Numbered from the stretch's first letter, positions 1-11,130 are shown. The stretch: DNA of 64,000 nucleotides from Ilex aquifolium (GCA_951799425.1 OX637402.1:27062492-27126491), one strand, 5' to 3'. Made by a program: numbers and translations. The notes: a model not told the origin generated them from the letters alone.

Positions 1-410
1 TTGACATTTATTACACATCCAATGAATGTGACGCTGAAAAATTATAGCTATAAAAAGTACTGGCGTATGTCATTTTTGAGATCGGTCTAATTTCATAATT
101 TCTTTGGGCCAGTAATATTTATTGGGGCCACTAGGCAATGGTTTCAGCTGCCTTGCCTTTGGGCCGGTACTGGATACATATCGAATACATACCATACATA
201 TCCGATAAAAAAAATATTATTTGAACATAATTTGTTGACCTAATGCATCACAACTATTGAATTGCTAGCATATCTTAACTAATATTGGAATCAATCCAAT
301 GACAATGACTTATTAAGTTATCAAATTATATCAATAGCTTAAGTTCAAGTAGATTACTCATAATAAAATATCTGAATACTTTGTTGATAGTATCTACAAT
401 ACATATATTG
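1..410. repeat. Tail of a decayed laccase repeat unit (unit 0)
   Basis: This stretch aligns by eye with 34920-35250 and 60530-60880, the sequences just before exon 6 of laccase copies 2 and 3. Shared landmarks are the TTTATTGGGGGC-like stretch, the CATATCGAATACATA block and ATAAAATATCTGAATACTTTG. About 90 bases (roughly 35-125) are extra here. The laccase that should follow is absent. Confidence 0.7.
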
Positions 411-1149
411 TTTTTAAAAATTTATTAAAAATTAAATTTTCAACTTGTCATGGAGCAGTGTAAATGTAAAATACACTTTATTATAGACGTATGGTTGTTA
501 TATCACTATATTCTTATAATAAAATACTCGTATTTATATCTGTACTTCCTACTGTTTATCTTAGGTGATCACCCCTAACTCTCTTAATTGGGAGATCAAT
601 CCTTGTAAAAGGTCCATATTGGTTTCACATGTCACTCTTTTTTAGGGTTGCTTTTATTCTACTTGTTTTTTTTGGGTCTCTTTCCTATTTTATTATAATA
701 GTAGTTAATCATACTTATAATAGTAATTAATGTCCATTTGTTCTTTGAATATCCATTTTCCCAACCTATTTGGTACAATGTCATGAGATTGTGTGGCAAG
801 TTAGACCTTGGCAAGAGATGATTACATATGCTGCCCTCGAGAGAAAAGACCTTACAAGTTGTGTTCCAAAAGCTCCCCTCAGCTTTGTTTTATTTTTGGT
901 GGGCATCATGTACTCATTGTCAGTGTTACCATGACTCGGTTGACATCAAATGTCGCAGAAACTATTGGTTCAAGGCCTTTACTTCCTCCATAATTTTGCA
1001 TCTTTGGAGCACTCTGGTCTTTTGTATATAATGCAAGGTAATACCTGTTATATTTTGTTAGGGCATCACCCCCAACACATGTACATATGTATGCTTTTCA
1101 TAAATAAAATCTATTACTTCTGAGAAAAAACAAAATGATAAATATAATA
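411..1149. other. No gene seen; unassigned AT-rich sequence
   Basis: I find no conserved protein. The short ORFs around 808-1031 overlap in two frames and match no family I know. The stretch near 1010-1125 (a TATATAATGCAAGG motif, then an AATAAAATC motif) resembles the end of a retroelement or transcript, but this is only a suggestion. Confidence 0.4.
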
Positions 1150-1724
1150 CGTAGCATTATGTCGTATAACGTGAAAAAATGAGAGATATGATATACGAAG
1201 AATTAGTCTTTTGTTGTTTGTTTAAAATAGTAGAACAAAAGAATATCATGTTTTCAATATCAAAGTATGTTTTTTTCAAAATCGTACCTCTAGCACCACC
1301 ACTACCGCTGCCGCTGCCGCCACCACCATCGCCGCCGCCGCCACCACCACCGCAACCGCAGCCGCCGCCACCACCACAACCACCACTGCCGCTGTCGTTG
1401 CCACCACCACCACTATCGTCATCGTCATCGCCGCCGCCACCACCGTCACCATCGCCATCACCATCGCCGACACCACCGTCACCGCAGCCAGCACTACCGT
1501 CGTCACCGCCACAACCACCACCACCACCGCCGTCACGGTCATTGCCACCCACTAAAACCATCACCGTCTCCTACCACCACCACCTCTCACTCCCACTACA
1601 ACCAATGCTTAAATTCATTTATCTCTCATCTATATTTGTGATTTGATTTTGGATATGAATACAAATATGTTTATTGTTTACCATTTTTTATTAGTCTGTG
1701 TCTTCAAGCACATGCAATAACTAG
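1150..1724 (+). mobile_element. Helitron-like element with GC-rich CCA/CCG tract, 3' end
   Basis: The 3' half matches the Helitron-like family seen six more times in this window: a long CCA/CCG/TCG tract (about 1285-1570), a conserved ACCGTCTCCTACCACCACC segment, then an imperfect hairpin (GTGTCTTCAAGCACA) and terminal CTAG at 1721-1724. The 5' part does not match the other copies, so the true left end is unknown. Long Pro-rich and Gly-rich ORFs on both strands come from the trinucleotide tract and are not genes. Confidence 0.6.
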
Positions 1725-2480
1725 TACTATAATAAGGGATCTATTTGTGTTATTTTCTTTCAATTATTCTCAGTAGTAAATTATTGGGATCTATTCATAT
1801 AGAGAAGCTCCCTTAAATTCATAACGAACGATCTAGTAGAAATTGCATAAAGATGTAATGAAACCTCCTCGTAACAACCGGTCGTCAACCGAGAGTCCAG
1901 CAGCCATTAGGTAACACAATTACGGGCAAACAATGTGAAACGTCATATTGTGTCGTGGTGTTCCTCTCATCACATTAAGTTTTGCAAGTTTTTATTTTTT
2001 TATTATTGTTATTTTATGTATGAGGCTGTGTTTATATATTACAACACACGGTTTCTTGCAGACTGTGTTCTCCTTTCCTTCAAGCAAGAGACAACCCCAT
2101 GATTTTGGTTTGAATTGTTAAGTGCAAATAGATTCCTCATATTGGAATATATGTGGCTTGGTCAAATTGAAAAAAAAAAAAAAATCCCAACCAACTGATT
2201 AAATATATATTATTCAGGTCATGCATCTCATATATAAATATTACATTCATTGTTTACAAAAGTACTTTATATTAAATATTTTTATAAAAAAAAATGCATG
2301 CATTCACCTATTACTTGATACATGTGTGATTGGGTTGTTTGAGTTAAAATCTTTTGTATTCAACATGGATTCCTTGTATAGAGCAACCCATCCAATAATG
2401 AAAGACTTAGTCAAGTTAGGTAAAACTTACTTGTATCAAAAGTGGCCATGGAGACTTTATGATGAATGAGTAATGGCTAG
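1725..2480. repeat. Remnant of unit 0, matching the spacer upstream of laccase 1
   Basis: Bases about 1790-2150 align in order with 23660-24790 (shared motifs include AACGAAACCTCC-like, GCCATTAGGYAACACAATTAC, GGTTTCTTGC). The roughly 500-base element at 23770-24280 is missing here, so this is an older or empty form. From 2150 to 2480 the sequence is AT-rich with no recognisable gene. Confidence 0.55.
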
Positions 2481-3001
2481 CTGATTCATACCTATAATAT
2501 AAAATAGGGTAAATTTTAATAAACTCATCCGACGGTCTCAAATAAACTCATCATATGGCCACCAACATCCCTCTCAAAATCATTCACATTACATTGTGTC
2601 TTTAGGCCCGAATTACCCTTAGAACAATTATAAGTAAGGTTATATTCTTAGAGTCAACCATCATTGAGAAACGCCTAATTGTGAAGAAAAAAAACTTAGT
2701 GTGAGATCCCGCTCTAATGTATTCTTTTCTTCTTCTTCTTTTTTTGGTATTGTAATCTGTGGTGTTCGGATCAACTTATATGTATATCAACTAATCTCAT
2801 TCTCGGTCCAATTAAATGGAGGTCATCCACGTCGGAACTAGTATATTCAAATCAATAAGAGATTATAACTTTTAAAAGCTAACTCTCCCTTCATCAAATT
2901 TTTAAATTTTATTATTCTTAAATTCCTTCACTTCCATGTTGTCACCTCCATGTTTCATGGAACTCCACTTCTTCAGCGGTGTATTTTAGTTCGCAAACCA
3001 C
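2481..3001. other. Spacer left of the CACTA element
   Basis: Bases 2500-2590 resemble 53712-53815 (a TAATATAAAA start, then CCACCAACATCCCTCTCAAAA), perhaps the 5' end of another Helitron-like family. The remainder has no coding signal. It ends in CAC (2999-3001), the left target-site copy of the CACTA insertion. Confidence 0.4.
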
Positions 3002-3030
3002 CACTACAACAAAAATCGTTTTTTGCGACG
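3002..3030 (+). repeat. CACTA left terminal inverted repeat
   Basis: Begins CACTACAACAAAAATCG and runs into the first GCGACG motif. It matches the reverse complement of 12297-12325. Confidence 0.93.
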
Positions 3031-3860
3031 ATTTTTTTCGTCGCTAAATACAAAACAATCGTCGCAAATTACTTTTCGCGACGTTTTTTTTTTCGTCGCG
3101 TCTTCGTCGCAATAGCCTCGTCGCAGAAAGTATTTTGCGACGCAAAATTATTTTCATCGCAAAAAAAATTTTTTGCGACGAAAAAAAAACGTCGCCAAAA
3201 GTAAAAAAAACGTAGCTAAAATCTATTCCACCAACGTAACAAAATAAAAAATAATAATTAAATTACTTTTTTGCGACGTAAAAAAATCGTCGCGAATAAT
3301 TTTTTACATAAATAAAAATGTAAAAAAAAAAATTTATTTTATTTTTTGCGACGTAAAAAAATCGTCGCGAATAATTTTTTACATAAAAAAAATAAAAAAA
3401 AATAATTTAATTAATTTTTCGCGACGTAAAAAAATCGTCGCGAATAATTTTTTACACAAATAAAAATGTAAAAAAAATAATTTAATTAATTTTTCGCGAC
3501 GTAAAAAAATCGTCGCGAATAATTTTTTACACAAATAAAAATGTAAAAAAAATAATTTAATTTATTTTTTGCGACGTAAAAAAATCGTCGCGAATAACTT
3601 TTTTAAAAAATAAAAAGTAAAAAAGAATAATTTATTTATTTTTTAGCGACGTAAATAAATCGTCGCGAATAATTTTTTTAAAAAAAAATAAAAAATAATA
3701 ATTTAATTAATTTTTCGCGACGTAAAAAAATCGTCGCGAATAATTTTTTTCAAAAATAAAAATGTAAAAAATAATTACATTTACGACGTATAGAAATCGT
3801 CGCAAAAAAATTGTTCTTGCAATTTTTCGCAACGATTTTAATTTCGTCGCAAAAAAGCTA
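3030..3860. repeat. Left subterminal repeat array of the CACTA element, about 75-bp period
   Basis: Seven copies of a unit containing GCGACGTAAAAAAATCGTC start near 3273, 3348, 3421, 3496, 3571, 3646 and 3717, spaced 71-75 bases. Each core is an inverted repeat (GCGACG ... CGTCGC), so each unit can form a small hairpin. Degenerate copies lie on both sides. Confidence 0.88.
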
Positions 3861-4198
3861 ATTTTTTTTTTAAAATAATTCATAAAAAATGATATTCCAA
3901 TAAAAATTTACACCTGTACACTAATAATACCTGTGTTCAATAAAAAACTAACACAATTAATACATTTCACATCTTTTTAAAAAAAAAAAAAAAATTTATT
4001 TCTAAAAAGAATGAATTACAAGAATCAAAGAACAAGAAGTTCTTAAAATTGAAAAAATGGCTTTAATCCTTCAAGAGGATTTAAAGCATCTCTAATTACA
4101 TTTAATGTCTCTTAAACTTGAACAGCTCCAGCAATCCAGCTCCATGCATGTGTACATTCCAAGATTGTGGAATCCAGAGTGTATCTCCTTGTTTTCAG
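3861..4198. other. CACTA interior, no gene recognised
   Basis: AT-rich sequence between the left repeat array and the NUP98 fragment. Bases 4100-4198 may be altered flanking sequence of the captured gene, but I cannot assign them. Confidence 0.4.
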
Positions 4199-4488
4199 TC
4201 AAATGCATAGAGTTTCTAATAAAGCACCAAACACTGGTGTCGATGATAAAGGCGAAGAAGATTGGGTTGCACCAAACACACCAGTAGAAATGCCACCAAA
4301 AATGGAACCCCCTGTTTGTGAACCAAAAGGGGATGTACTGCCGAAGGGTTTAGGAGCAAATGGATTGCCACTTGCATTGTTAGTCTGCCCAAAAACTGAT
4401 TGGGACCCAAAAGGGCTGCTTCTAGGTGACTGTCCAAACGGGCTATTAGATGACTGCCCAAACGGGCTACTAGATGACTGCCCGAAAA
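4199..4488 (-). pseudogene. NUP98: Captured NUP98 nucleoporin fragment (FG-repeat exon)
   Basis: Read on the minus strand from an apparent acceptor (TTTACAG, exon starting at 4488), the frame gives tightly spaced FG dipeptides: [20 protein letters not shown], then [37 protein letters not shown] and SSTPVFGA. The NPFAPKPFG and STGVFG motifs are typical of the GLFG/FG N-terminal region of plant NUP98, which lines the nuclear pore channel. About 90 residues are present. The frame leaves recognisable homology after VFGA and stops about eight codons later. There is no start codon context, autoproteolytic domain or Gle2-binding region, so this is a fragment carried by the CACTA element. Another FG nucleoporin is possible but less likely. 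Confidence 0.75.
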
Positions 4489-5676
4489 CTGTAAACAATT
4501 CAACACTAATCAGTACCCAAAAAAAAGGTCAGGTGAACAGACCAATAGTAACTATTTGCTGGTGAATTCCAAGTAACAGTACATAGAAAACGTAAGGAAA
4601 CAACAAATGCCAAAGACTAACAGGAGCCCAGTCAATATATACTAAACATTCATATATAAATGAATGAGTAAAACTGATAGCAGTACATTCTACCAAAAGC
4701 TCCTATCATATATTTCATGGCAAACAAACGAGACGCCCAATGAAATGATTAGAAACAATCGTTACAAGGCAAGTCTCTGAGAAAACAAGCATTACAATGC
4801 AAACTCGCTTTCCAGTTTCTATAGTTGGAGTTAGTCAAAAAGATTCTATACGTGCAAACAATTAAGACAAAACATCAGCATGATCGAAAGACTTAAAGGG
4901 AAAGAAGCCAGAAGTAACTGCAAACTTTACAGTTTCCCAATTCTTTGTGTAGGAACTAAAATCACTTATCTAACGCATACACAAAGCAAGGGGCATAAAT
5001 GCCAACTAGCCCAAACAAATCATGGTCCTGAGAAAACTTGCAACTATCGTTAACTGGCCAAAAATTCCTTTTCTAAGATAAACAGAAAAGGAACAAAAGG
5101 CAAAAAAAAACCAAGCAAAAATCTCAAACAAACACCAAATACATTACTACAAAAACAAACACCATAGTCGTTATCTTCCTCTTTTTTTTTTTTCCCGAAT
5201 TTCTTCACCACGAATTTTAATCCTACAGTATTAAAAACCCACTACCAATTCACATATAGCTCTGCATTGCTCAGTTATACATGTCATCAACCAAAAGTAA
5301 GACGGTGACACCACACCAGTTATAAAACAACAAATAAGATTGATAAATCTCATTATTCTAATATGACAGTTATTAAATAAGATAATTATTAATACTATTA
5401 AAAAATAAGTAAATCTCTCTAAGTCCACTAGATATTCTATCATCGATTGATAAATGTGATATGACCGTCACATTCAATATTTTCTACCCCTCATGGACAA
5501 TCAAAAGCAAATGCCTACAATAACTAATTCGTCAAACTACGCTGCATAAAAGTGGTTTCAATAGCTAGCCAACCATGACAGTAGTTTACATCCAATTTCT
5601 TCCTTTCATGCATTTTGAGAAGTAATGAACTACCAAAAAAACTAGTAACCTCAAGTGCTTCTGTCTCTCTCCATAC
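4489..5676. other. CACTA interior between captured fragments
   Basis: About 1.2 kb with no coding segment I can identify on either strand. It may hold intron or 3' flanking sequence of the captured genes. The 70-residue hydrophobic ORF at 5231-5443 is not recognised. Confidence 0.4.
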
Positions 5677-7919
5677 CTAATTGTCACGCCTGGTACTCCT
5701 CCGGCGAGCAGCAGCGGTGGGGTCCTTGCTATTCTCTTCCTTCTCCTCTGTGACCTCTTCAGTGTTGAAGTCTCAGCCACATCTGTCTTCTCAATCTCTT
5801 CCGGTTTTGCCTGCATCAGTTGATCAATACATTCTAAGAAAAAGTGTATACGCACCTCAGAAGATGACAGATATCAGTTATTTATTCTTTAAACTAAAAA
5901 CGAGTACAAAACTCACTGGCTTCTTGCCACCAAATATGAGCTTCAACAACACTGTGAAGATAACCACCACGATGGAGATAAGGATGCCAATCGTCAAGTT
6001 TGCTTGTTTCTCAGCCTTCTCCAAGAGATCCTGCAAGAAAAACAGGCTGTATCAGGCACCCGAGCATTTACAGTAAAGTTGCGAGATATACCATATTTAT
6101 AGATATGAAATATCTTGGTCTAATGACTTACCAAAATCTTAGGCTTGTGGTCACTCAAGAACGGAACGTCTACAATCTTGTAGAGGTTGTCAAATACCTT
6201 CTTCTGCAATAATTGGTCCCAAGTATTTAGGAAACAGATTAAAAATCAGATGGAAAAAAAAAAACAGATTCAACCATTAAAATTACCTGGAACCCTTTGA
6301 GACCATCTGAAAGGCCGGCAGCTTGTTCCTCAGCCTTCTCTTTCTCTTTCTCTACTTCGAACTTCGGCTTCCATTTGGTCTCCCTGTATGATTCTACTAA
6401 AATATTTACAAGCAAATAGACTTCATGGAGATTTGCTTAAGGAGCTGAAGAAAAGATAATGAAACTTCGTCTCCATAAAATGAACAAAAAATTCCCAGCA
6501 TCATAATCACTTCAGCAGATTAAGCTGACACTTCCAATCTCAATTCATTTTTTTCATATGAAAGAGCTAAATAACAAGACTCTGAATCACATTCTTAAAG
6601 CAAACTTTTATTAGAATCCTCAAGGAAGCTAAGGAATTTCTGCATGACAACTTGAGAAAAGATGCATTTTCAATCAACAAGCACAAAAGCAGGCTCATCA
6701 TAGACATCAATGCATATGTGTTAACAAATCAATCCTCAGCTCAACCACCCTAGAGGCGAGACCATGTTGTCTCATGACTGGTTCAACCAAAGAAACACAA
6801 CCAAATAACAAAAAGAACGAGTAGTTTTCAATTTTATTTATTTATTTATTTATTTTGTGGGGGTGGGGGTGGGGGTGGGGGTGGGGGTGGCGTCTGAGTA
6901 TTACAAACAAGCTAGGTACCTGGCCCAAGTTCTCCATAGAATTTAGCTCTGATAAACTTGCAAAAATTACAACCAATAGGTTGGACTACTGAGCTAAAGC
7001 AAGGTCAAACTATATTTCAAACGAAGTATACCTGGTCAGCAAAGCAAAAGTACATGCAAAAGAACTCGCACGAGCAGACCAGGTTTGTATCTGGTTATCA
7101 CCAAAGCTACATAACATACAGAAACACGTAGCAAGGCAAACTATACCACTGCATGTGAATTTCCTCAAATTGCAATAAGCAATCATTCAAACCAATGCTG
7201 CCGGTGACCAGCTTCAAATCCTTATCTTCAAAATTACTTTAATTATCCCAAGTAGCATGTAAATTAAAATAAATCTTGTGAACTTATACTCTCTAATTTC
7301 ATTCACGAGTTCATAGTTTTAAACAAAACTGCTATACTCTCAGCAAATTGTTAAGGGTTCACGTCCTACAGTACCGTACAGAAAGCAACGAATTCTACCA
7401 AGCAACAAAAAGGCATCAACCTCAGATCTTTTAATCTCTAAATAGACAGTGCTCGTCCACCACCGAATTTGATATCTAAACCTCAAATCAACATACAGGA
7501 CTTATATTTGCGACAAAAAAAGTATTCCAATTCCATTTACACATTTGAATGCAGACACAAGTCTCAGCTTTCACTACCAGTTGGATGCGATTACTACACA
7601 ATATCAAGACCACGAAATCAACCCAAACAAATCACAGATCCAAACAAATCGTACCTGTATATTCCTCCTTCTCAGACACGATCCATCGCCCCTCAAATTT
7701 TTCGTCAAACGATTCGTAAAATTTCTACCAAAAAAAAACCGAAAGCATTTCTTTATAAACACAAACCTACAAATCAATAATTGAAAAAAAAAAAAAAACT
7801 GAAGTAGAAAGAGCTCATTCATTTACCACATCAGAAGACGCGTAGAGTTGAGAAGCAAAGCAACCGATCAAAAGCAGCAACACATACTGCATAAAAATCC
7901 TCCGTTTCGTCTCTTCCAT
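5677..7919 (-). pseudogene. CNX: Captured calnexin gene with both ends but no middle
   Basis: Six exon-like blocks with GT-AG borders read as calnexin, an ER-membrane lectin chaperone. Exon 1 (7827-7919) encodes a 31-residue signal-peptide stretch starting MEETKRRIF. Exon 2 (7655-7734) contains FYESFDEKFEGRWIVSEKEE, the start of the lumenal domain. Then come blocks at about 6287-6395 (ETKWKPKFEVEKEKEKAEE), 6132-6203 (KKVFDNLYKIVDVPFL), 5917-6030 (EKAEKQANLTIGILIS, the transmembrane helix, then LIFGGKKP) and 5677-5810 (cytosolic tail AKPEEIEKTDVAETST). The lectin core and Pro-rich P-domain, which should lie between 6396 and 7654, are missing. The tail has an apparent one-base loss after AETST; in the shifted frame it would read TEEVTEEKEENSKDP and stop at 5677-5679. 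It is therefore a transduplicated pseudogene, although a chimeric transcript is possible. Confidence 0.88.
6831..6890. repeat. (ATTT)n followed by (GGGGGT)n microsatellite
   Basis: ATTT/TTTA repeats from about 6831 to 6856 are followed directly by five GGGGGT units (about 6858-6890). They lie in the part of the CACTA interior where the middle of calnexin is missing. Confidence 0.9.
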
Positions 7920-8028
7920 TATTACCACCTAAATCAACGCTTATCTATGAAGAAAGGTGAGATCTACGGTTTATTTAACAATCAAACCCTACCTCCAACG
8001 AGAAATGATAGATCGATCTATATGTGAT

Positions 8029-8061
<33 letters not shown>

Positions 8062-8165
8062 CTGGGCTTTGGGGGTGAGTGCTCGGAATGATATATAGAT
8101 CTTAACAAGAATGGCATCGAGTTGTTTCGGCCAATGACATTTCATGCCACGTGATTTGGACCAAT
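7920..8165 (-). promoter_or_regulatory. Captured calnexin promoter and CT-rich leader
   Basis: Upstream of the calnexin ATG (7917-7919) on the minus strand lies a (CT)n leader (complement of the GA run at about 8034-8061), then a TATA-like CTATATATC (near 8090-8100). Two CCAAT boxes (plus-strand 8131-8135 and 8161-8165) flank a CCACGTG G-box (8147-8153). CCAAT plus CCACG is the composition of plant ER-stress elements, but the spacing here is 11 bases rather than the canonical 9, so the element is only suggestive. It implies the transposon captured a working promoter with the first exon. Confidence 0.55.
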
Positions 8166-8619
8166 AATATTCTGATCTGAAATTGTGCAACACAAGAGAA
8201 ACAAACAAAAATTAGCAAGGCACGAAGTTTCTTCCCCATACAATGTACAAATAAAAAAACTTCATCGATGCAGTCATCTAAATTATGTAAATAGGGCAGA
8301 GACAAAGCCACACTCGTAACATGTTTATCTGCAGAGCCTACAAATCATATGCTTTTTGTACCTGACTGGTTCTTCATAGGAAGTTTCCTCTTATCATAAA
8401 GTGATGCGGACTAGACCCACCAGACATCAAACTCATATGCAATCCAAATGCAGAGTCACAATCTAATGCATAAAACAAATATTAGCATTGAAGAGATGTC
8501 AGATTACAATGCAATTCACACTTAAACATCATTTCAATCTCAAAGCATTTGGCCGTTAGCACACATATAAACTGTAACTATTATTGTCCCTATCAAAATT
8601 CCAGTTCTGGAAAGCATGA
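8166..8619. other. CACTA interior, no gene recognised
   Basis: Sequence between the calnexin promoter and the third captured fragment. No coding block is evident. It may be upstream or 3' flanking DNA of either donor gene. Confidence 0.35.
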
Positions 8620-9460
8620 TTACCGAGTCTATGGCAACTGAGAAACGATCTTTTCCTTGTCCAACCAATCCTGTAATGATAATCAATAAGAAGTAAGAAA
8701 CAATCAGAGTCTTAAAACTGAATATCTAGCTATAGTACACTTCAATTAAGGTTTTATGTAGTTAGATTGACACCATACCTTTCCCTAATTCAAGTATTGA
8801 AGAGACCAATTTATCCATATTTCTCACATCCTTGCATACACTAGTACTAACCGAAGCTTCTGCAGAGGCCTGGAATCATGGGGTCCCAGCAAACCCACCT
8901 TCGAATTCAATCTCACTAACTCTGTCCTCTCTCTCAAACCATTCCCAGGCCTGGAATCATGATGTCCCAGAGAACTCAAGTCCGAATTCAACCTCACTAA
9001 CTCTGTACTCTCTCTCATACCATTCCCAGAATACTGGGAATGACTATCACCAGCACCACCACCTCCAGCAGTAGTAGTATTATACTCAATAAGCTGAACC
9101 TCCTAAGCTTCAAGCTTCTTGATTAAACTCCTAACGTCACCAAGCTCACAATAAATTCTTCCTAAGCTCTCTACTTCCATTTTTTGACCTCACTGCCGCC
9201 CCCAAATTAATCCAAACCCTATCATCAACTCTTGTAATCAACGACTTCATCGCCCCATTAGCTGCCCCGTTTCCAGTACACGGTTCACGCCCATTGGGCA
9301 CCACTGCTCCAAGCGGGAGATTGTGACTCGAGGAATCATCAGACACCACATCAGCCGGTGGAGCCTCAGACGGTAGAGCCTCAGTTTTTGGTGAAAATTT
9401 GAAGCACCTTTGTTCGATTTTGATCGATTGATTTTGAGAGAAAGAGCTTTGTTTATTTTG
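8620..9460 (-). pseudogene. Third captured gene fragment, family not recognised
   Basis: On the minus strand a block around 9180-9395 reads TEALPSEAPPADVVSDDSSS and continues to NGAMKSLITRVDDRVWINLG. A shifted frame then reads MEVESLGRIYCELGDVRSLI KKLEA before an in-frame stop. Further down, MDKLVSSILELGK (about 8770-8820) is joined across a GT-AG intron to DWLDKEKIVSQLP and a stop (ending near 8625-8640). Codon-like composition and intron borders suggest real coding origin, while the stop, frameshift and an 81-bp duplication show decay. I do not recognise the family. Confidence 0.45.
8866..9027. repeat. 81-bp tandem duplication inside the third captured fragment
   Basis: Two adjacent copies (8866-8946 and 8947-9027) each begin AGGCCTGGAATCATG and end CATTCCC, with about 85-90% identity by eye. 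The period is a multiple of three, so the minus-strand reading HDSRP...ELVRLNS is repeated in frame. Confidence 0.85.
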
Positions 9461-9752
9461 ATCGATCGATTTGTTCGATTCTGAAGCAAATAGCTACGCA
9501 AATCTGAAGCAGCAATCACTGCGATAGATCTTCTGTGGAGCCGATGGAGCCTTCTCGGTGAAGCTTCAGTGATCTTCGGTGAAGCCTGCGATGAAGCCTT
9601 GTCGGTTCTGTGCTGTGGAGCTTCAGTGAGACAGAGAGAGAGAGGGCCAGCGGTGGCTTGTGGCTTCGACTAGCAGGGAGAGGCAGAGAGAGAGAGAGTA
9701 AGTGTGTGTGTGTCGACTGAAAACGAAAGGCAACGATGGGGAAAGAGATAGA

Positions 9753-9792
<40 letters not shown>

Positions 9793-10019
9793 CGGTGAGT
9801 GAGAGAGAGAGTGTTGGAAAGGGGAATGTGAAGAAGAAGGGGAATGTAACATTTTACTTCTAATTTAAAAGTACAAAAAATTGAGTTCGCGACGAATGTA
9901 AAACGTCGCCAAATAATAATTTTATTCACCTCCCGCCATCTTTCGGGCCAAAAATAAAATGGGAGGGAATTATATTTTCGCGACGTTTTCCAAAAACGTC
10001 GCAAATGAAATTGTCAAAA
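9461..10019. repeat. GA/CT-rich low-complexity region and an outlying CACTA subterminal palindrome
   Basis: Imperfect GA runs (about 9633-9648, 9686-9698, 9758-9788) lie near the 5' side of the third fragment. They could be the CT-rich leader of that donor gene on the minus strand. From 9885 a GCGACG...CGTCGC pair recurs (9888-9912 and 9978-10002), marking the return to transposon-end sequence. Ser-Leu-repeat ORFs here are artefacts of the GA runs. Confidence 0.6.
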
Positions 10020-11130
10020 TAGGAAATTTGCAACAAATTAACATGTAATTTATCAAATTAACACCAAATTAACATTAAGATTTAAGTAGTTAACATTAAA
10101 CTAATCAAATAAACTTTCAATTTTATTCAATTAACACTCAATTTCATCAAATTAACATCCAATTCATCAAATTAACATTTAGATTTAACCAATTGGCATT
10201 CAATTTCATCAAATTAACATGTAACTTCATTCAATTAAAATTTAATTTATCAAATTAAAACAAAATCAACATTCAATTAATCGAATTAACACAAATTAAC
10301 ATTCAGATTCAAGTAGTTAACATTAAATTAATCAAATAAACTTTCAATTTCATTAAATTAACATTCGATTTATCAAATTGATATTCAATTTCATCAAATT
10401 AACATTCAATTTATTAAATTGACATTCAATTTCATCAAATTAACATGTAATTTCAACAAATCGACTTTCAATTTCATGAAATTAACATTCAATTTATCAA
10501 ATTGACATTCAATTTCATCAAATTAACATTCCATTTATGAAATTGACATTCAATTTCATCAAATTAACATGTAATTTCATCAAATCGATTTTCAATTTCA
10601 TTAAATTAACATTCGATTTATCAAATTGACATTCAATTTCATCAAATTAACAATCAATTTATGAAATTCACATTCAATTTCATAAAATTAACATGTAATT
10701 TCATCAAATCGACTTTCAATTTTATCAAATTAACATTCGATTTATCAAATTGACATTCCATTTCATCAAATTAACATTCAATTTCTGAAATGGATATTCA
10801 ATTTCATCAAATTAACATGTAATTTCATCAAATCGACTTTCAATTTTATAAAAATTAACATGTAATTTTATCAAATCGACTTTCAATTTCATTAAATTAA
10901 CATTCGATTTATCAAATTGACATTCAATTTCATCAAATTAACATCTAATTTATCAAATTGACATTCAATTTATGAAATGGATATTCAATTTCACCAAATT
11001 AACATGTAATTTCATCAAATCAACTTTCAATTTCATTAAATTAACATTCGATTTATCAAATTGACATTCAATTTCATCAAATTGACATTCCATTTCATCA
11101 AATTAACATGTAATTTCATCAAAATTGACT
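10020..11130. repeat. AT-rich minisatellite in the CACTA element
   Basis: About 1.1 kb of a simple variable repeat with a submonomer of about 20-21 bases, such as TCAAATTAACATTCAATTTA, mixed with variants ending GACATTCAATTTCA and CGACTTTCAATTTCA. Larger blocks beginning ATTCGATTTATC recur near 10363, 10611, 10735, 10902 and 11046. It has no coding potential. Confidence 0.9.

Noticed and set aside
1157..1646. Overlapping Gly-rich, Pro-rich and Val/Ala-rich ORFs (also at 47417-47711, 48092-48419, 48691-49028, 55400-55773 and 56017-56415)
   Set aside because: They occur on both strands and in several frames over a CCA/CCG trinucleotide tract inside Helitron-like elements. This is a compositional artefact with no domain.
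8131..8153. Canonical ER-stress element (CCAAT-N9-CCACG) in the captured calnexin promoter
   Set aside because: Both halves are present but separated by 11 bases, so the exact consensus is not met. It is recorded only as a suggestive composition.
9516..10004. 162-residue Ser/Leu-rich ORF
   Set aside because: It reads through a GA/CT microsatellite; no conserved domain and no plausible protein.
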